From JAXGMQ01 sp964613055 (GTDB lineage Bacteria; Caldisericota; Caldisericia; JAAYUI01), in contig CAZTGD010000017.1 of NCBI GenBank assembly GCA_964613055.1, forward strand, positions 1-40,336: DNA of 40,336 nt. Direction: 5' to 3'. A program made the position numbers and the translations under genes. The notes under the pieces were generated by a model. It made no database searches, was not told the DNA's origin, and was given only the letters and a program-made list of their open reading frames with translations. Below are positions 1 to 8,083 of this stretch, in pieces (position 1 is the stretch's first letter; each line of letters starts with the position of its first letter).

Positions 1-599
1 GTTGCGAGATTGTAAAGGGGATCTCCGTTCGGTTTTACAATCACAAAATCATCGAATGCCTCAGATTTGACAACCACCTCATCCCTAACCAAATCATTGA
101 ATGTGATAACCAAACCCTCGGGAATCCTCAATCGAATGACAGGAGTTTCGCCATTGGCTATCCTTTTCCTTGCTTGATCAAGCGTTATATCTCGGCACTT
201 GTTGTCATAGCGGTATATCTCATGTGCCTTTTCACCTTTGGTTCTCTTCTCTGCAATTTCATCCTTTGAACAGAAGCAGTAATAAGCGTTTCCACTCTCA
301 AGAAGTGCGTTTATGACTGAGCGATAAAGGTCAATTCTTTCACTCTGTCTGTAAGGTCCATAATCACCACCTTTGTCGGGTCCCTCATCCCACTGTATGC
401 CAAGCCAGTTGAATCCATCATATATTGCATGCTCAGCTTCCTTTGTGGAACGCTGTCTGTCCGTATCGTCTACCCTGAGAATAAATTTACCATTATTACT
501 CCGCGCGAACAGATAATTAAAAAGGCCCGTTCGAGCATTGCCTATATGCAACTTGCCCGTTGGCGATGGCGCTATCCTTACCCTGATTTCTTCTGACAT
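1..599 (-). CDS. gltX: Glutamyl-tRNA synthetase, N-terminal part (runs off the left edge)
   Basis: Class I aminoacyl-tRNA synthetase that charges tRNA with glutamate in the cytoplasm. Only the first ~199 codons are present; the gene continues beyond base 1. The start ATG (599-597) is followed by MSEEIRVRIAPSPTGKLHIG, which contains the class I HIGH-type signature HIGN. The later RVDDTDRQRS segment matches the family's R-[IVF]-[ED]-D-T-D block, and YYCFCSKDEI matches its Cys-containing region. A GGAG Shine-Dalgarno lies 5 nt upstream, inside the 20-nt gap after the clpC stop, so gltX is probably the second gene of a clpC-gltX operon. Whether it is discriminating or non-discriminating cannot be judged from this fragment. 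Confidence 0.95.
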   Translation of the reverse strand, partial: MSEEIRVRIAPSPTGKLHIGNARTGLFNYLFARSNNGKFILRVDDTDRQRSTKEAEHAIYDGFNWLGIQWDEGPDKGGDYGPYRQSERIDLYRSVINALLESGNAYYCFCSKDEIAEKRTKGEKAHEIYRYDNKCRDITLDQARKRIANGETPVIRLRIPEGLVITFNDLVRDEVVVKSEAFDDFVIVKPNGDPLYNLA

Positions 600-619
600 G
601 TTTACTCCAAATCTAAAAA

Positions 620-3028
620 CTATGCTTTGGTGAGAACAAATTCATCTTCTCCAGATTCTACCCTTATTGTATCTCCAGGTATGAATTCTCCAGAAAGTGT
701 CTTCTCTGCTATGGGATCTTCAATGAGGTTTTGTATGGCACCAACAAGGGGACGCGCGCCCAGTTTTGGATCATAACTCTTGGCAACGAGTTCTTTTAAT
801 ACATCATCGGAGAGTTCCACTGCGAGTCCTTCATCAACCAGATTATGACTCAATTTCTTGATTAACAATCGAGCGACTTCAATGAGTTGTCCCTTGGTCA
901 GTGGACTGAAATGCACTATCTTGTCGATCCTTCCCATGAATTCAGGTCTGAATTTCTTCTTTACCTCTTCACTCAAGCGGTCATGCTCTTTAAACGCTTC
1001 CATCTCCTCTGATGATGTAAACCCAAGGTTTTTCGTGCCTTTCCATTGAGTGCCGATGTTCGAGGTCATGATGATTATCGTATGCCTGAAATCAACATAT
1101 CTGCCTTTTGAATCAGTTAGTCTTCCATCATCCATTATCTGAAGAAGTATATTAAACACATCGTTATGAGCCTTCTCAAATTCGTCAAAGAGGATAACAG
1201 AAAATGGTTTCCTTCGAACCCTCTCGGTCAGTTGACCACCGTCTTCGAAACCAACATATCCGGGAGGCGCTCCTACTAACCTTGAAACTGCATGTTTTTC
1301 CATGTATTCCGACATGTCCAGTCTGATCATCGCTTTCTCAGTTCCAAACAGATGACTGGCCAACACCCTTGCCAATTCTGTCTTGCCAACCCCACTCGGC
1401 CCCACAAAAACAAACGAACCTATCGGTCTGTCTCTTCCTGCAAGACCAACCCTTGCCCTTCTAAGCGATTTTGACACCGCAGTAACCGCTTCATCCTGAC
1501 CTATAATTCGCTCATGCAGGATCTTCTCAAGAGACAGGAGTTTCTCTCTTTCTTCCTGGACGAGTTGAGTTGTAGGGATACCAGTCCACATACCAACAAC
1601 CTCAGCGATATCATTTGGTGTTACAACGAGATCCAGTGCGTCAATATCCTTTTGCCAGTTTGATCGCTTCAGTTGCAACTGTTCCTCTATTTCACGCTCG
1701 TTGTCTCTTAGTTGTGCCGCCTTTTCAAATGCCTGTGAATCGGCCGCTGTTTTCTTGTCCTTTATGATCTTCTTTCTTTTCTTTTCAAGTTCCTTGATTT
1801 CTGGTGGCAGATTGAGTACTGAAAGTCTGACCTTTGCACCCGCCTCATCGATCAGATCGATGGCTTTATCTGGTAAAAACCTGTCTGAAATAAACCTGTC
1901 AGACAGCTTCGCAGAGGCTTCAAGTGCTTCGTGGTTGTATGTTACTTTATGATGATTCTCGTACCTTGGTGCGAGTCCAATTAGTATATCCTCAGTTTCT
2001 TTAACCGACGGCTCTTCTACCTTTATCATCTGAAACCGTCTTTCAAGAGCAGAATCCTTCTCAATGTTCTTTCGGTATTCAGCCATAGTGGTAGCACCTA
2101 TGCACTGAAGTTCGCCTCTGGCGAGTGGTGGCTTGAGTATATTCGAAGCATCTATCGCACCTTCTGCGGCGCCTGCCCCAACGATTGTATGGATCTCATC
2201 GATGAATATTATTATCTTTCCATCTGATTTGTATATCTCAGAGAGGATGTTTTTCACTCGCTCTTCAAACTCTCCTCTGTATTTCGTACCAGCGATAACA
2301 CTCGCCAAATCTAGTGACAGTACCTGTTTATCCCGTAAAGGCTCGGGGACATCACCATCGACAATCCTCTGAGCAAGACCTTCAACAATAGCTGTTTTAC
2401 CAACACCGGGGTCTCCGACCAGAACGGGGTTATTCTTGGTTCTTCTGGATAGTATCTGGATCACTCTGTTGATCTCATCTATTCGCCCAACGGTTGGATC
2501 CAACTTTCCTTTCTTTGCCATCCATGTGAGATCTCTCGAGTAGTTATTGAGAATGGATGGAGGTCTGTTTTCATCAGATCCTGAGAAGGTCTGTGCAAGA
2601 CTGTGTCTGAATGAATTCTCGTCTACCTCCATATCCCTTAGTATTCTCGCCGCTAAACCTTCAGCTTCCTGTAGAATACCAACTAAAAGATGCTCTGGAG
2701 TTAGTTTTTTAGAGTTAGCATTCCTCATCTCACGATCTGCAATCTCCATTGCCCTCTTGGCTCGAGCGGATACTACAATGTGACTCTTTTGCACAGGTCC
2801 AGTTGCTGAATTCCTAACACCCCTAACCAGTGAAACAATCCTGTCTCTTAAAGCATCAAAATCAACCTCCATCGACTTAAGCGTTGAAACAGCAAAGCTC
2901 GAATTCTCCCTTATCAAACCCAGCAGAAGATGCTCCGTCCCAAGGTAGTCATTCCCCAGTGAATACGCCTCATCCTGTGCAAGATAGAAGATCCTCTGTG
3001 TCTTCTCATCCAAATTATTCCAGTTCAT
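620..3028 (-). CDS. clpC: ATP-dependent Clp protease ATP-binding subunit ClpC
   Basis: Hsp100/AAA+ unfoldase that feeds substrates to ClpP. The 802 residues show the full ClpC layout. Two Clp_N repeats occupy about 1-145. NBD1 has Walker A GDPGVGKT at 205-212 and the Walker B/IDEIH block. A UVR-like coiled segment (AFEKAAQLRDNERE) lies near 430-450. NBD2 has a second Walker A GPSGVGKTE, the LGF tripeptide typical of the ClpP-binding loop (NLGFTSS), and the C-terminal D2-small domain. Length is normal for ClpC. The ATG has no Shine-Dalgarno; a promoter with a 16-bp spacer ends 7 nt before it, suggesting a leaderless mRNA. It is divergent from a FecR-like gene and upstream of gltX. No mcsA/mcsB or ctsR is visible next to it, unlike in Bacillus. 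Confidence 0.97.
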   Translation of the reverse strand: MNWNNLDEKTQRIFYLAQDEAYSLGNDYLGTEHLLLGLIRENSSFAVSTLKSMEVDFDALRDRIVSLVRGVRNSATGPVQKSHIVVSARAKRAMEIADREMRNANSKKLTPEHLLVGILQEAEGLAARILRDMEVDENSFRHSLAQTFSGSDENRPPSILNNYSRDLTWMAKKGKLDPTVGRIDEINRVIQILSRRTKNNPVLVGDPGVGKTAIVEGLAQRIVDGDVPEPLRDKQVLSLDLASVIAGTKYRGEFEERVKNILSEIYKSDGKIIIFIDEIHTIVGAGAAEGAIDASNILKPPLARGELQCIGATTMAEYRKNIEKDSALERRFQMIKVEEPSVKETEDILIGLAPRYENHHKVTYNHEALEASAKLSDRFISDRFLPDKAIDLIDEAGAKVRLSVLNLPPEIKELEKKRKKIIKDKKTAADSQAFEKAAQLRDNEREIEEQLQLKRSNWQKDIDALDLVVTPNDIAEVVGMWTGIPTTQLVQEEREKLLSLEKILHERIIGQDEAVTAVSKSLRRARVGLAGRDRPIGSFVFVGPSGVGKTELARVLASHLFGTEKAMIRLDMSEYMEKHAVSRLVGAPPGYVGFEDGGQLTERVRRKPFSVILFDEFEKAHNDVFNILLQIMDDGRLTDSKGRYVDFRHTIIIMTSNIGTQWKGTKNLGFTSSEEMEAFKEHDRLSEEVKKKFRPEFMGRIDKIVHFSPLTKGQLIEVARLLIKKLSHNLVDEGLAVELSDDVLKELVAKSYDPKLGARPLVGAIQNLIEDPIAEKTLSGEFIPGDTIRVESGEDEFVLTKA

Positions 3029-3035
3029 ACCGGTG

Positions 3036-3063
3036 ATTCTATTGTTATCAAATTGTTTATCAA
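3036..3063 (-). promoter_or_regulatory. clpC promoter, probably giving a leaderless mRNA
   Basis: On the minus strand the -35 is TTGATA (3063-3058), the spacer is 16 bp and the -10 is TAGAAT (3041-3036). The predicted start point (about 3029-3030) is 0-2 nt before the clpC ATG at 3028, and no GGAGG-like site precedes that ATG. The -35 and spacer contain a near-perfect direct repeat, TTGATAAACAAT then TTGATAACAAT on the minus strand, period 12, which could bind a regulator. Confidence 0.6.
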
Positions 3064-3079
3064 GTAAGAAATGTGCCTG

Positions 3080-3107
3080 TAGACAAGTGCAATCAAGTTA
3101 TTATAAT
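3080..3107 (+). promoter_or_regulatory. Promoter of the FecR-like gene, probably leaderless
   Basis: The -35 is TAGACA (3080-3085), the spacer is 16 bp and the -10 is TATAAT (3102-3107). The predicted start point is about 3114, only ~3 nt before the ATG at 3117, and no Shine-Dalgarno lies in between. Its -35 is 16 bp from the -35 of the divergent clpC promoter. Confidence 0.6.
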
Positions 3108-3116
3108 GTCTATCAG

Positions 3117-5048
3117 ATGGAATACGAAGATCTTGTGAAGGGGCTTGTGAAGAGACGCTTGATGAATAGAGTGTGGATGGTTTTTGCCTTCATCACGATT
3201 CTTGCGCTGGTAGTATTCTGCTTTTCACAAAAAAAGGAAATTACAAGGATTAGCGCAAAATCTGGTGAAGTCAGCCGAAAGACGGGAGACGAGTGGGTAG
3301 CAATCGAGGATTTAGGCGTCATTCTTTCAGCAGGTGACAGAGTTAGAACCGGTGCTGATGGTTATGCAGAAATTATCCTCGAGGATGGAACTTATCTTGC
3401 AATGCAAAACGACTCGGAGATTGTTGTTGACATTATATACATCAATCCATGGCAGGGCATCACTACTGCCAGGTTCGACCTTATACACGGTGAGGTCGTG
3501 GTGAATGCAGGAAAGAAAGGTTCCAGATACCAGGTAAACTCTCAGGACAGTACAGTCAACATCAAGGGCGGTGTCTGCAGGGTTTCTGATGACGAGATCA
3601 AACCGCTTGACAAGGAATGCACTGTGTCCATAACGAGTGTTGGATCAGATTCAGCTACAATAATACCCCCTGGGAAGGTTTTTGAGAAACGTGGTCCAGG
3701 TAACTATATAAAGATGAACTCTCTGGTTACAAACAAAGATATTGAACAATTGCGCGGGGCAAAACTGCTTTTGAATTTGGACAAAACATATTTCGAAACA
3801 GAGAATTCAGATGTTATGGTGTCTGGAAAAACAAATGTTGGTAACAGGATCAGAGTCGATGATATGGAACTGATTGACGTACAAGAGGACGGAAGCTTTG
3901 AGTATCTGGCTAAGAATAATCCATATGGAGAGTGCAAGAGGACGGTAACTGTCAGTGACAGGTCTGGTCGAGAAGAATCCGAAACTATTATAATCTTTCG
4001 AGTGAAACCAGAATCTATGACAGAACACAGATTGGTTATCACATCCCCCACAGATTACACGATCACCGATAAACCCACAATTCTGATCAAAGGCAAGGTT
4101 CAGGGATCGGTTAAACTGAAAGTAGATGGCAATCTGGTAACACCGGAGAATGGGGAATTCGAATACAACGTGTCTCTTCTTTCGGGAACGCACCCAATAG
4201 AGGTCTACTCGTGGGATGAGGACGGGAATGAACTGAAGGATTGGGTGAATGTCGAAAGGACCAAGTCTCTTGAAAAGGCGTTCATTCGCATTGACAGCCC
4301 TGAAAAAGACACAACTACAACAAAGGATAAAGTAACATTAACTGGAACCGCGAATACTCAATATGTATACTGCAAGGCATGCACCATTGAAGAAACCACA
4401 ACAAGTAACGGAAAATTCTCATTGACCGCATCACTGGACTACGGAGAAAACCTGTTAACAATTACTGCGATGGATTCCAAACACTCGGAAGCAAAGATCG
4501 ATTTGAAGATATTCAGGTCAAAGGAAACAACTGATGCTGGTCCACCATCTATAGTGCTCAATGAATATAGGGAAATAACAAATAAAACCAAGCAGTCGAT
4601 TACGGGTTTAGCAAAAAACGTTGTTGATTTGACTTGTAACTCTAAACCGGTAAAACTCAATTCCGATGGTGGTTTTGAGATAAATGTCGATTTGGTAGAA
4701 GGGGATAATCAATTCGAGTTGACTGCCCAGTCCTCATCTGGTCAAAAAGAATCATTGAATTTTGATATCATTTGCGATACAGTTGGGCCAAATTTGGATC
4801 ATCTAAAGGCAACCAGAGACTCCTTATCAGGTAAGATCTCTATACAGGGTATTCTTGAGGTTGTTAAAACAATTGAAGTCAATGGGATAGACGTGACCAA
4901 TGAGACAGTTACAACCGATCCCACGAACAAAACCAGTTCGATATTGTACACCTTACAGGAAAGTTATAATCGCAATTATATCAAAATAACTGCTATTGAT
5001 ATGGCTGGGAATATCTCTAACAAGGAGTTGGTAATTGAATCGGATTAA
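3117..5048 (+). CDS. Membrane-anchored FecR-domain protein with Ig-like repeats
   Basis: A 643-aa protein with a short basic cytoplasmic segment, one membrane helix (about residues 18-35, VWMVFAFITILALVVFCF) and a long extracytoplasmic part. Residues ~45-125 match a FecR domain (SAKSGEVSRKTGDEW, AGDRVRTGADGYAEIILEDG). At least four Ig-like/glucodextranase-B-like repeats follow, with the pattern ITSPxxxTITxKPTIxIKGKV...GxFEYNVSLxxGxHxIEVxxxDxxGN. FecR domains act as signal relays in TonB systems but also occur in unrelated surface proteins with Ig repeats, and no sigma factor or TonB receptor is nearby. I chose ATG 3117 because it fits the promoter. ATG 3162, with GAAGAG 7 nt upstream, is an alternative that would begin just before the membrane helix. 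The ligand is unknown. Confidence 0.75.
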   Translation: MEYEDLVKGLVKRRLMNRVWMVFAFITILALVVFCFSQKKEITRISAKSGEVSRKTGDEWVAIEDLGVILSAGDRVRTGADGYAEIILEDGTYLAMQNDSEIVVDIIYINPWQGITTARFDLIHGEVVVNAGKKGSRYQVNSQDSTVNIKGGVCRVSDDEIKPLDKECTVSITSVGSDSATIIPPGKVFEKRGPGNYIKMNSLVTNKDIEQLRGAKLLLNLDKTYFETENSDVMVSGKTNVGNRIRVDDMELIDVQEDGSFEYLAKNNPYGECKRTVTVSDRSGREESETIIIFRVKPESMTEHRLVITSPTDYTITDKPTILIKGKVQGSVKLKVDGNLVTPENGEFEYNVSLLSGTHPIEVYSWDEDGNELKDWVNVERTKSLEKAFIRIDSPEKDTTTTKDKVTLTGTANTQYVYCKACTIEETTTSNGKFSLTASLDYGENLLTITAMDSKHSEAKIDLKIFRSKETTDAGPPSIVLNEYREITNKTKQSITGLAKNVVDLTCNSKPVKLNSDGGFEINVDLVEGDNQFELTAQSSSGQKESLNFDIICDTVGPNLDHLKATRDSLSGKISIQGILEVVKTIEVNGIDVTNETVTTDPTNKTSSILYTLQESYNRNYIKITAIDMAGNISNKELVIESD

Positions 5049-5889
5049 AGCATTCTTCAAAGATCCTTTCAACACTTCGCGGATAATCTTTTTCCTTGTG
5101 ATAATCATTGAAGGCTTTCTTTTTTGGAAACTTCCTGACCTGATGGTGCAAAAAAATATTATTGATACTGTCAAGCAAAACTTTCCGGTTTTACTAATAC
5201 AAATTATTAATTCTATAGTAGCATACATGTTTTCATATCTTACGATGCTCAGCTATGAAAAAGGGGATTTCCATAGAAAGATATGGAGATTTGTGATGTT
5301 TTCAATGTTCTTCCTGATGCTAGGTCATATGATATCTTTCTTTAGTATTTATGTTTTTAAAGTACCAAAAATTCTCTCCTCTGGTTGGCAGATTTGGTTC
5401 AGCTTCGCATGGGTTCTTCCAATGTTGCTTATCGGCCTAACAAGGCAATACAACCTTGTCAAAACTGCATCACCTCCAAATACATTTCTGAAAAGGGGTC
5501 TTTGGTCAGTAATAATTCTCTATGCTTTTACACTTCTTTTAATATCACCAATCTTTTCAAAAGGTTCTGTGAGTCTATCAGAGAGGTTAGTTGCACTATG
5601 GAACATAGGTTTTGCCTTTGCCTGTGTGATCATATCAGTTGCATTACTCTCTGAGATATACAAAGGACTCCTTTCAAGATCATGGAAAATAATCATCTTT
5701 GCAGTACTCTTTTTTTCCCTTAATTTCACAGTTTTCCATTTTCTAGTTTCAAATAATGTTGCCCTACAAACTGAAATTGTGTTCGTCAAGAAATTGGTAG
5801 AAGTGACCCCCAAACTGCTCTCTCAGGTTGGACCTCTCCTCATTATACTAGCCTCTTACGTGGAGCTTAGGATATTTAAAATCAGCTAG
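5035..5889 (+). CDS. Polytopic membrane protein of unknown function (7-8 TM)
   Basis: A 284-aa hydrophobic protein with helices near residues 17-31, 50-73, 85-110, 120-138, 150-172, 185-208, 215-238 and 256-276. No catalytic or transport motif is recognised. The start is TTG at 5035, supported by AAGGAG (5022-5027) 7 nt upstream; it lies inside the preceding FecR-like gene, whose stop is at 5046-5048, so the two are probably translationally coupled and may form a complex. The general look, a stand-alone 7TM sensor-like domain with no kinase or output module, resembles the other orphan membrane protein at 21022-21666, but I see no convincing sequence identity between them. Confidence 0.7.
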   Translation: MNRIKAFFKDPFNTSRIIFFLVIIIEGFLFWKLPDLMVQKNIIDTVKQNFPVLLIQIINSIVAYMFSYLTMLSYEKGDFHRKIWRFVMFSMFFLMLGHMISFFSIYVFKVPKILSSGWQIWFSFAWVLPMLLIGLTRQYNLVKTASPPNTFLKRGLWSVIILYAFTLLLISPIFSKGSVSLSERLVALWNIGFAFACVIISVALLSEIYKGLLSRSWKIIIFAVLFFSLNFTVFHFLVSNNVALQTEIVFVKKLVEVTPKLLSQVGPLLIILASYVELRIFKIS

Positions 5890-5964
5890 GTTTATCAACA
5901 AAATTTCGTTTCATAGATAATCTGTGGTATCATATCGATTACTCAATCCACGGAGGTGAGTTCG

Positions 5965-8019
5965 ATGAAAAAAATGATAGCTTTGTTCTTAGTGTTATGT
6001 CTGTCTGCAATACCCACCATCATAAGCGCATCAGATGAAGAGACTGATTATCTAACAGAAGCTTTGAACGCCTGTAACCTTGAAATAACAGACGTTCAAT
6101 GGGATACACAGAAACTGGAAAGGCTAAACACAGACCCATTCAGGTTGTATTGGTTTGATGAAATATGGTCAAAACCCCTGCGTATTCCACAGATAACAAG
6201 GCAGATGACCGACAGGATCTCATTGTATAATTCTGGAGAAATGGGCAAGGAACTGAAAATCAATGCCTTCTATGGAGTAAGCAGGATTTCTGGTTATGTA
6301 GCAGGTTTCTTGGACCAATACCTGCCTGAGTATGAGATTAGTGAAGAGTACCCTTTTACAAACACCATGAGGGATATTTTCGATGAAGAGAAATGGTTAT
6401 GGGGAAAGCATGTTGAGAAAATAGTCACTGAATATGAGGATCAACTCAGTATAGAAACGGCAAAATCTCTTTCAGAGTTCATGTGGTCTGCACACCATCT
6501 AAAACAAGAACGAAAGAGTGTATTTGACAATTACTTCGTAAACAGCGAGTTGTTCTTTGAATTGATAAATACGACTGACTCAATATCACTGTACAAAATA
6601 GCAGAAGATGCAGATATGCTACAGTTGTTCTGGGCGTGCATCAGGTCGGTTTATTCTACACAGAACCTTAAGAATATTCTGGTGAATGAAGAAACATCAA
6701 TCCCAGATATACTGTTTACAGTCCCCACACCGTACGGCAGACTGACAATTGACGGACGTGATACAGACAGTAGTTATTCTGGATCAAACCATCTCCTTGT
6801 TATCGATACTCATGGATCTGATGAGTATACAGGTTGTATTGGAGCAACCAGCAGTGTCGACAACTGTGTCAGTGTTATCATCGATTTGACAGGTGAGGAC
6901 AGATATTCAGCTGAAGTGGAAGCACTGCCTTCGTTTGGAACAGGTATACTTGGATGCGGAATACTTCTGGATACCGAAGGGAACGATACCTATGTTGGAC
7001 TCAACAACTCCCAGGGTTCTGGCACATTCGGTATGGGTATCCTCGCTGATTACGCCGGAGATGATAGCTATTCATCTGTTGAGCTGTCTCAAGGCGCTGG
7101 TTCTTTTGGAGTTGGATTATGCCTGGACTACGATGGAGACGATTCCTACAAATGCTATTTCGGTTCTCAGGGATTTGGATATACGATGGGTTACGGACTC
7201 CTGTATGATGAAACAGGAGATGATGAATACACAGCCAATGACTCAGATATCTTGTACCCATCAGCTCAAAACTCTAACCACAATACGTCAATGAGTCAGG
7301 GGTGTGGTTTTGGTAGGCGCGCTGATATTACCGATGGTCACTCTATGTCTGGTGGATGCGGTTTGCTCGTTGACGACGAGGGAGACGACACCTATTCCTG
7401 TGGTGTTTTTGGTCAGGGTGTCGCTTACTGGTATGCCATAGGAGTGCTATCAGATAAAGCTGGGAATGATGACTATTCAGGCCTGTGGTATGTTCAGGGA
7501 GCAACGGCCCATTATGCGATTTCACTTTTCAGAGATGAGGTGGGAGATGACCGTTATCAAGCCAAGCAAGCCACTTCAATAGGAGTAGGACACGACTTCT
7601 CCACCTCGTGGCATATAGATACAGGTGGCAACGACAGATACGACTGTTGGAGAATAGAAAAGGATGATAAAGGCAAAGATGTACGAAAAGATGGTGGTTT
7701 AATGCTGGGGTGTGGGAATATGAACGGTATGGGTTTCTTCATCAACGTTGGAGGTGACGATACATACGATGGTTCGAGCAACCGTATGTATGGTGGAGCT
7801 TATATAAATGGAGCAACCTCGCCAGACACGATACGCAACGAGATTCTCTGCCTTGGATTGTTTTTGGATGTGGGCGGTGTAGATAGCTACGGCAACGAGA
7901 AGTGTTCAGAGGACAACAGCTGGTACAAAGAATCAGAGACCAGACCTGGAATTGAGATTGGTATTGGAATGGATGCCAACTCCAAGGGCGATGGTGGACA
8001 CGTCGGTTTCATCTGGTAG
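5965..8019 (+). CDS. Secreted protein with about twelve GDDxY repeats
   Basis: A 684-aa protein. ATG 5965 follows an excellent GGAGGTGA site (5952-5959) with 5-nt spacing; the upstream in-frame GTG at 5956 is inside that site and unlikely. It has a Sec signal peptide (MKKMIALFLVLCLSAIPTIISA), then a helical region of ~250 residues with no recognised fold. From about residue 281 to 644 it carries repeats of the form GhLhDxxGDDxYxxxxxxQGxG, spaced ~26-28 residues in the best-ordered part. The Asp/Gly/Tyr-rich repeats suggest a beta-solenoid or calcium-binding surface structure; that is inference. Similar GDDxY repeats are, as I recall, found in secreted proteins of several poorly characterised diderm phyla, without assigned function. 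It heads the run of secreted-protein genes up to 15091. Confidence 0.8.
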   Translation: MKKMIALFLVLCLSAIPTIISASDEETDYLTEALNACNLEITDVQWDTQKLERLNTDPFRLYWFDEIWSKPLRIPQITRQMTDRISLYNSGEMGKELKINAFYGVSRISGYVAGFLDQYLPEYEISEEYPFTNTMRDIFDEEKWLWGKHVEKIVTEYEDQLSIETAKSLSEFMWSAHHLKQERKSVFDNYFVNSELFFELINTTDSISLYKIAEDADMLQLFWACIRSVYSTQNLKNILVNEETSIPDILFTVPTPYGRLTIDGRDTDSSYSGSNHLLVIDTHGSDEYTGCIGATSSVDNCVSVIIDLTGEDRYSAEVEALPSFGTGILGCGILLDTEGNDTYVGLNNSQGSGTFGMGILADYAGDDSYSSVELSQGAGSFGVGLCLDYDGDDSYKCYFGSQGFGYTMGYGLLYDETGDDEYTANDSDILYPSAQNSNHNTSMSQGCGFGRRADITDGHSMSGGCGLLVDDEGDDTYSCGVFGQGVAYWYAIGVLSDKAGNDDYSGLWYVQGATAHYAISLFRDEVGDDRYQAKQATSIGVGHDFSTSWHIDTGGNDRYDCWRIEKDDKGKDVRKDGGLMLGCGNMNGMGFFINVGGDDTYDGSSNRMYGGAYINGATSPDTIRNEILCLGLFLDVGGVDSYGNEKCSEDNSWYKESETRPGIEIGIGMDANSKGDGGHVGFIW
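6805..7896 (+). repeat. Protein-level tandem repeat GhxhDxxGxDxY, 12 copies
   Basis: Copies read from the translation begin near 6805, 6874, 6958, 7036, 7117, 7198, 7360, 7441, 7525, 7606, 7732 and 7855. Cores include DTHGSDEY, DLTGEDRY, DTEGNDTY, DYAGDDSY, DYDGDDSY, DETGDDEY, DDEGDDTY, DKAGNDDY, DEVGDDRY, DTGGNDRY, NVGGDDTY and DVGGVDSY. Several copies are preceded by QGxGxxGxG. Spacing is 78-81 nt in the central block, longer where insertions occur. The DNA copies have diverged, so this is an old protein repeat and not a recent DNA tandem repeat. Confidence 0.85.
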
Positions 8020-8083
8020 GGAATACTAAAGGAGTGGGAAAAAATGAAAAGAAGAAGATGAAATAATTGATTATGGGCTTCCT

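Noticed and set aside
4953..5228. Minus-strand frame of 91 codons across the FecR-like/membrane-protein junction
   Set aside because: Entirely antisense to two well-supported genes, with no ribosome-binding site or known family.
5916..5933. GATAAT/TATCAT as a promoter for the GDDxY protein gene
   Set aside because: No -35 resembling TTGACA at a reasonable spacing.
5956..5964. GTG start three codons upstream for the GDDxY protein
   Set aside because: The GTG is inside the GGAGGTGA ribosome-binding site of ATG 5965.
6805..7896. CRISPR-like array
   Set aside because: The periodicity is at the protein level with diverged DNA; there are no identical DNA repeats or unique spacers.
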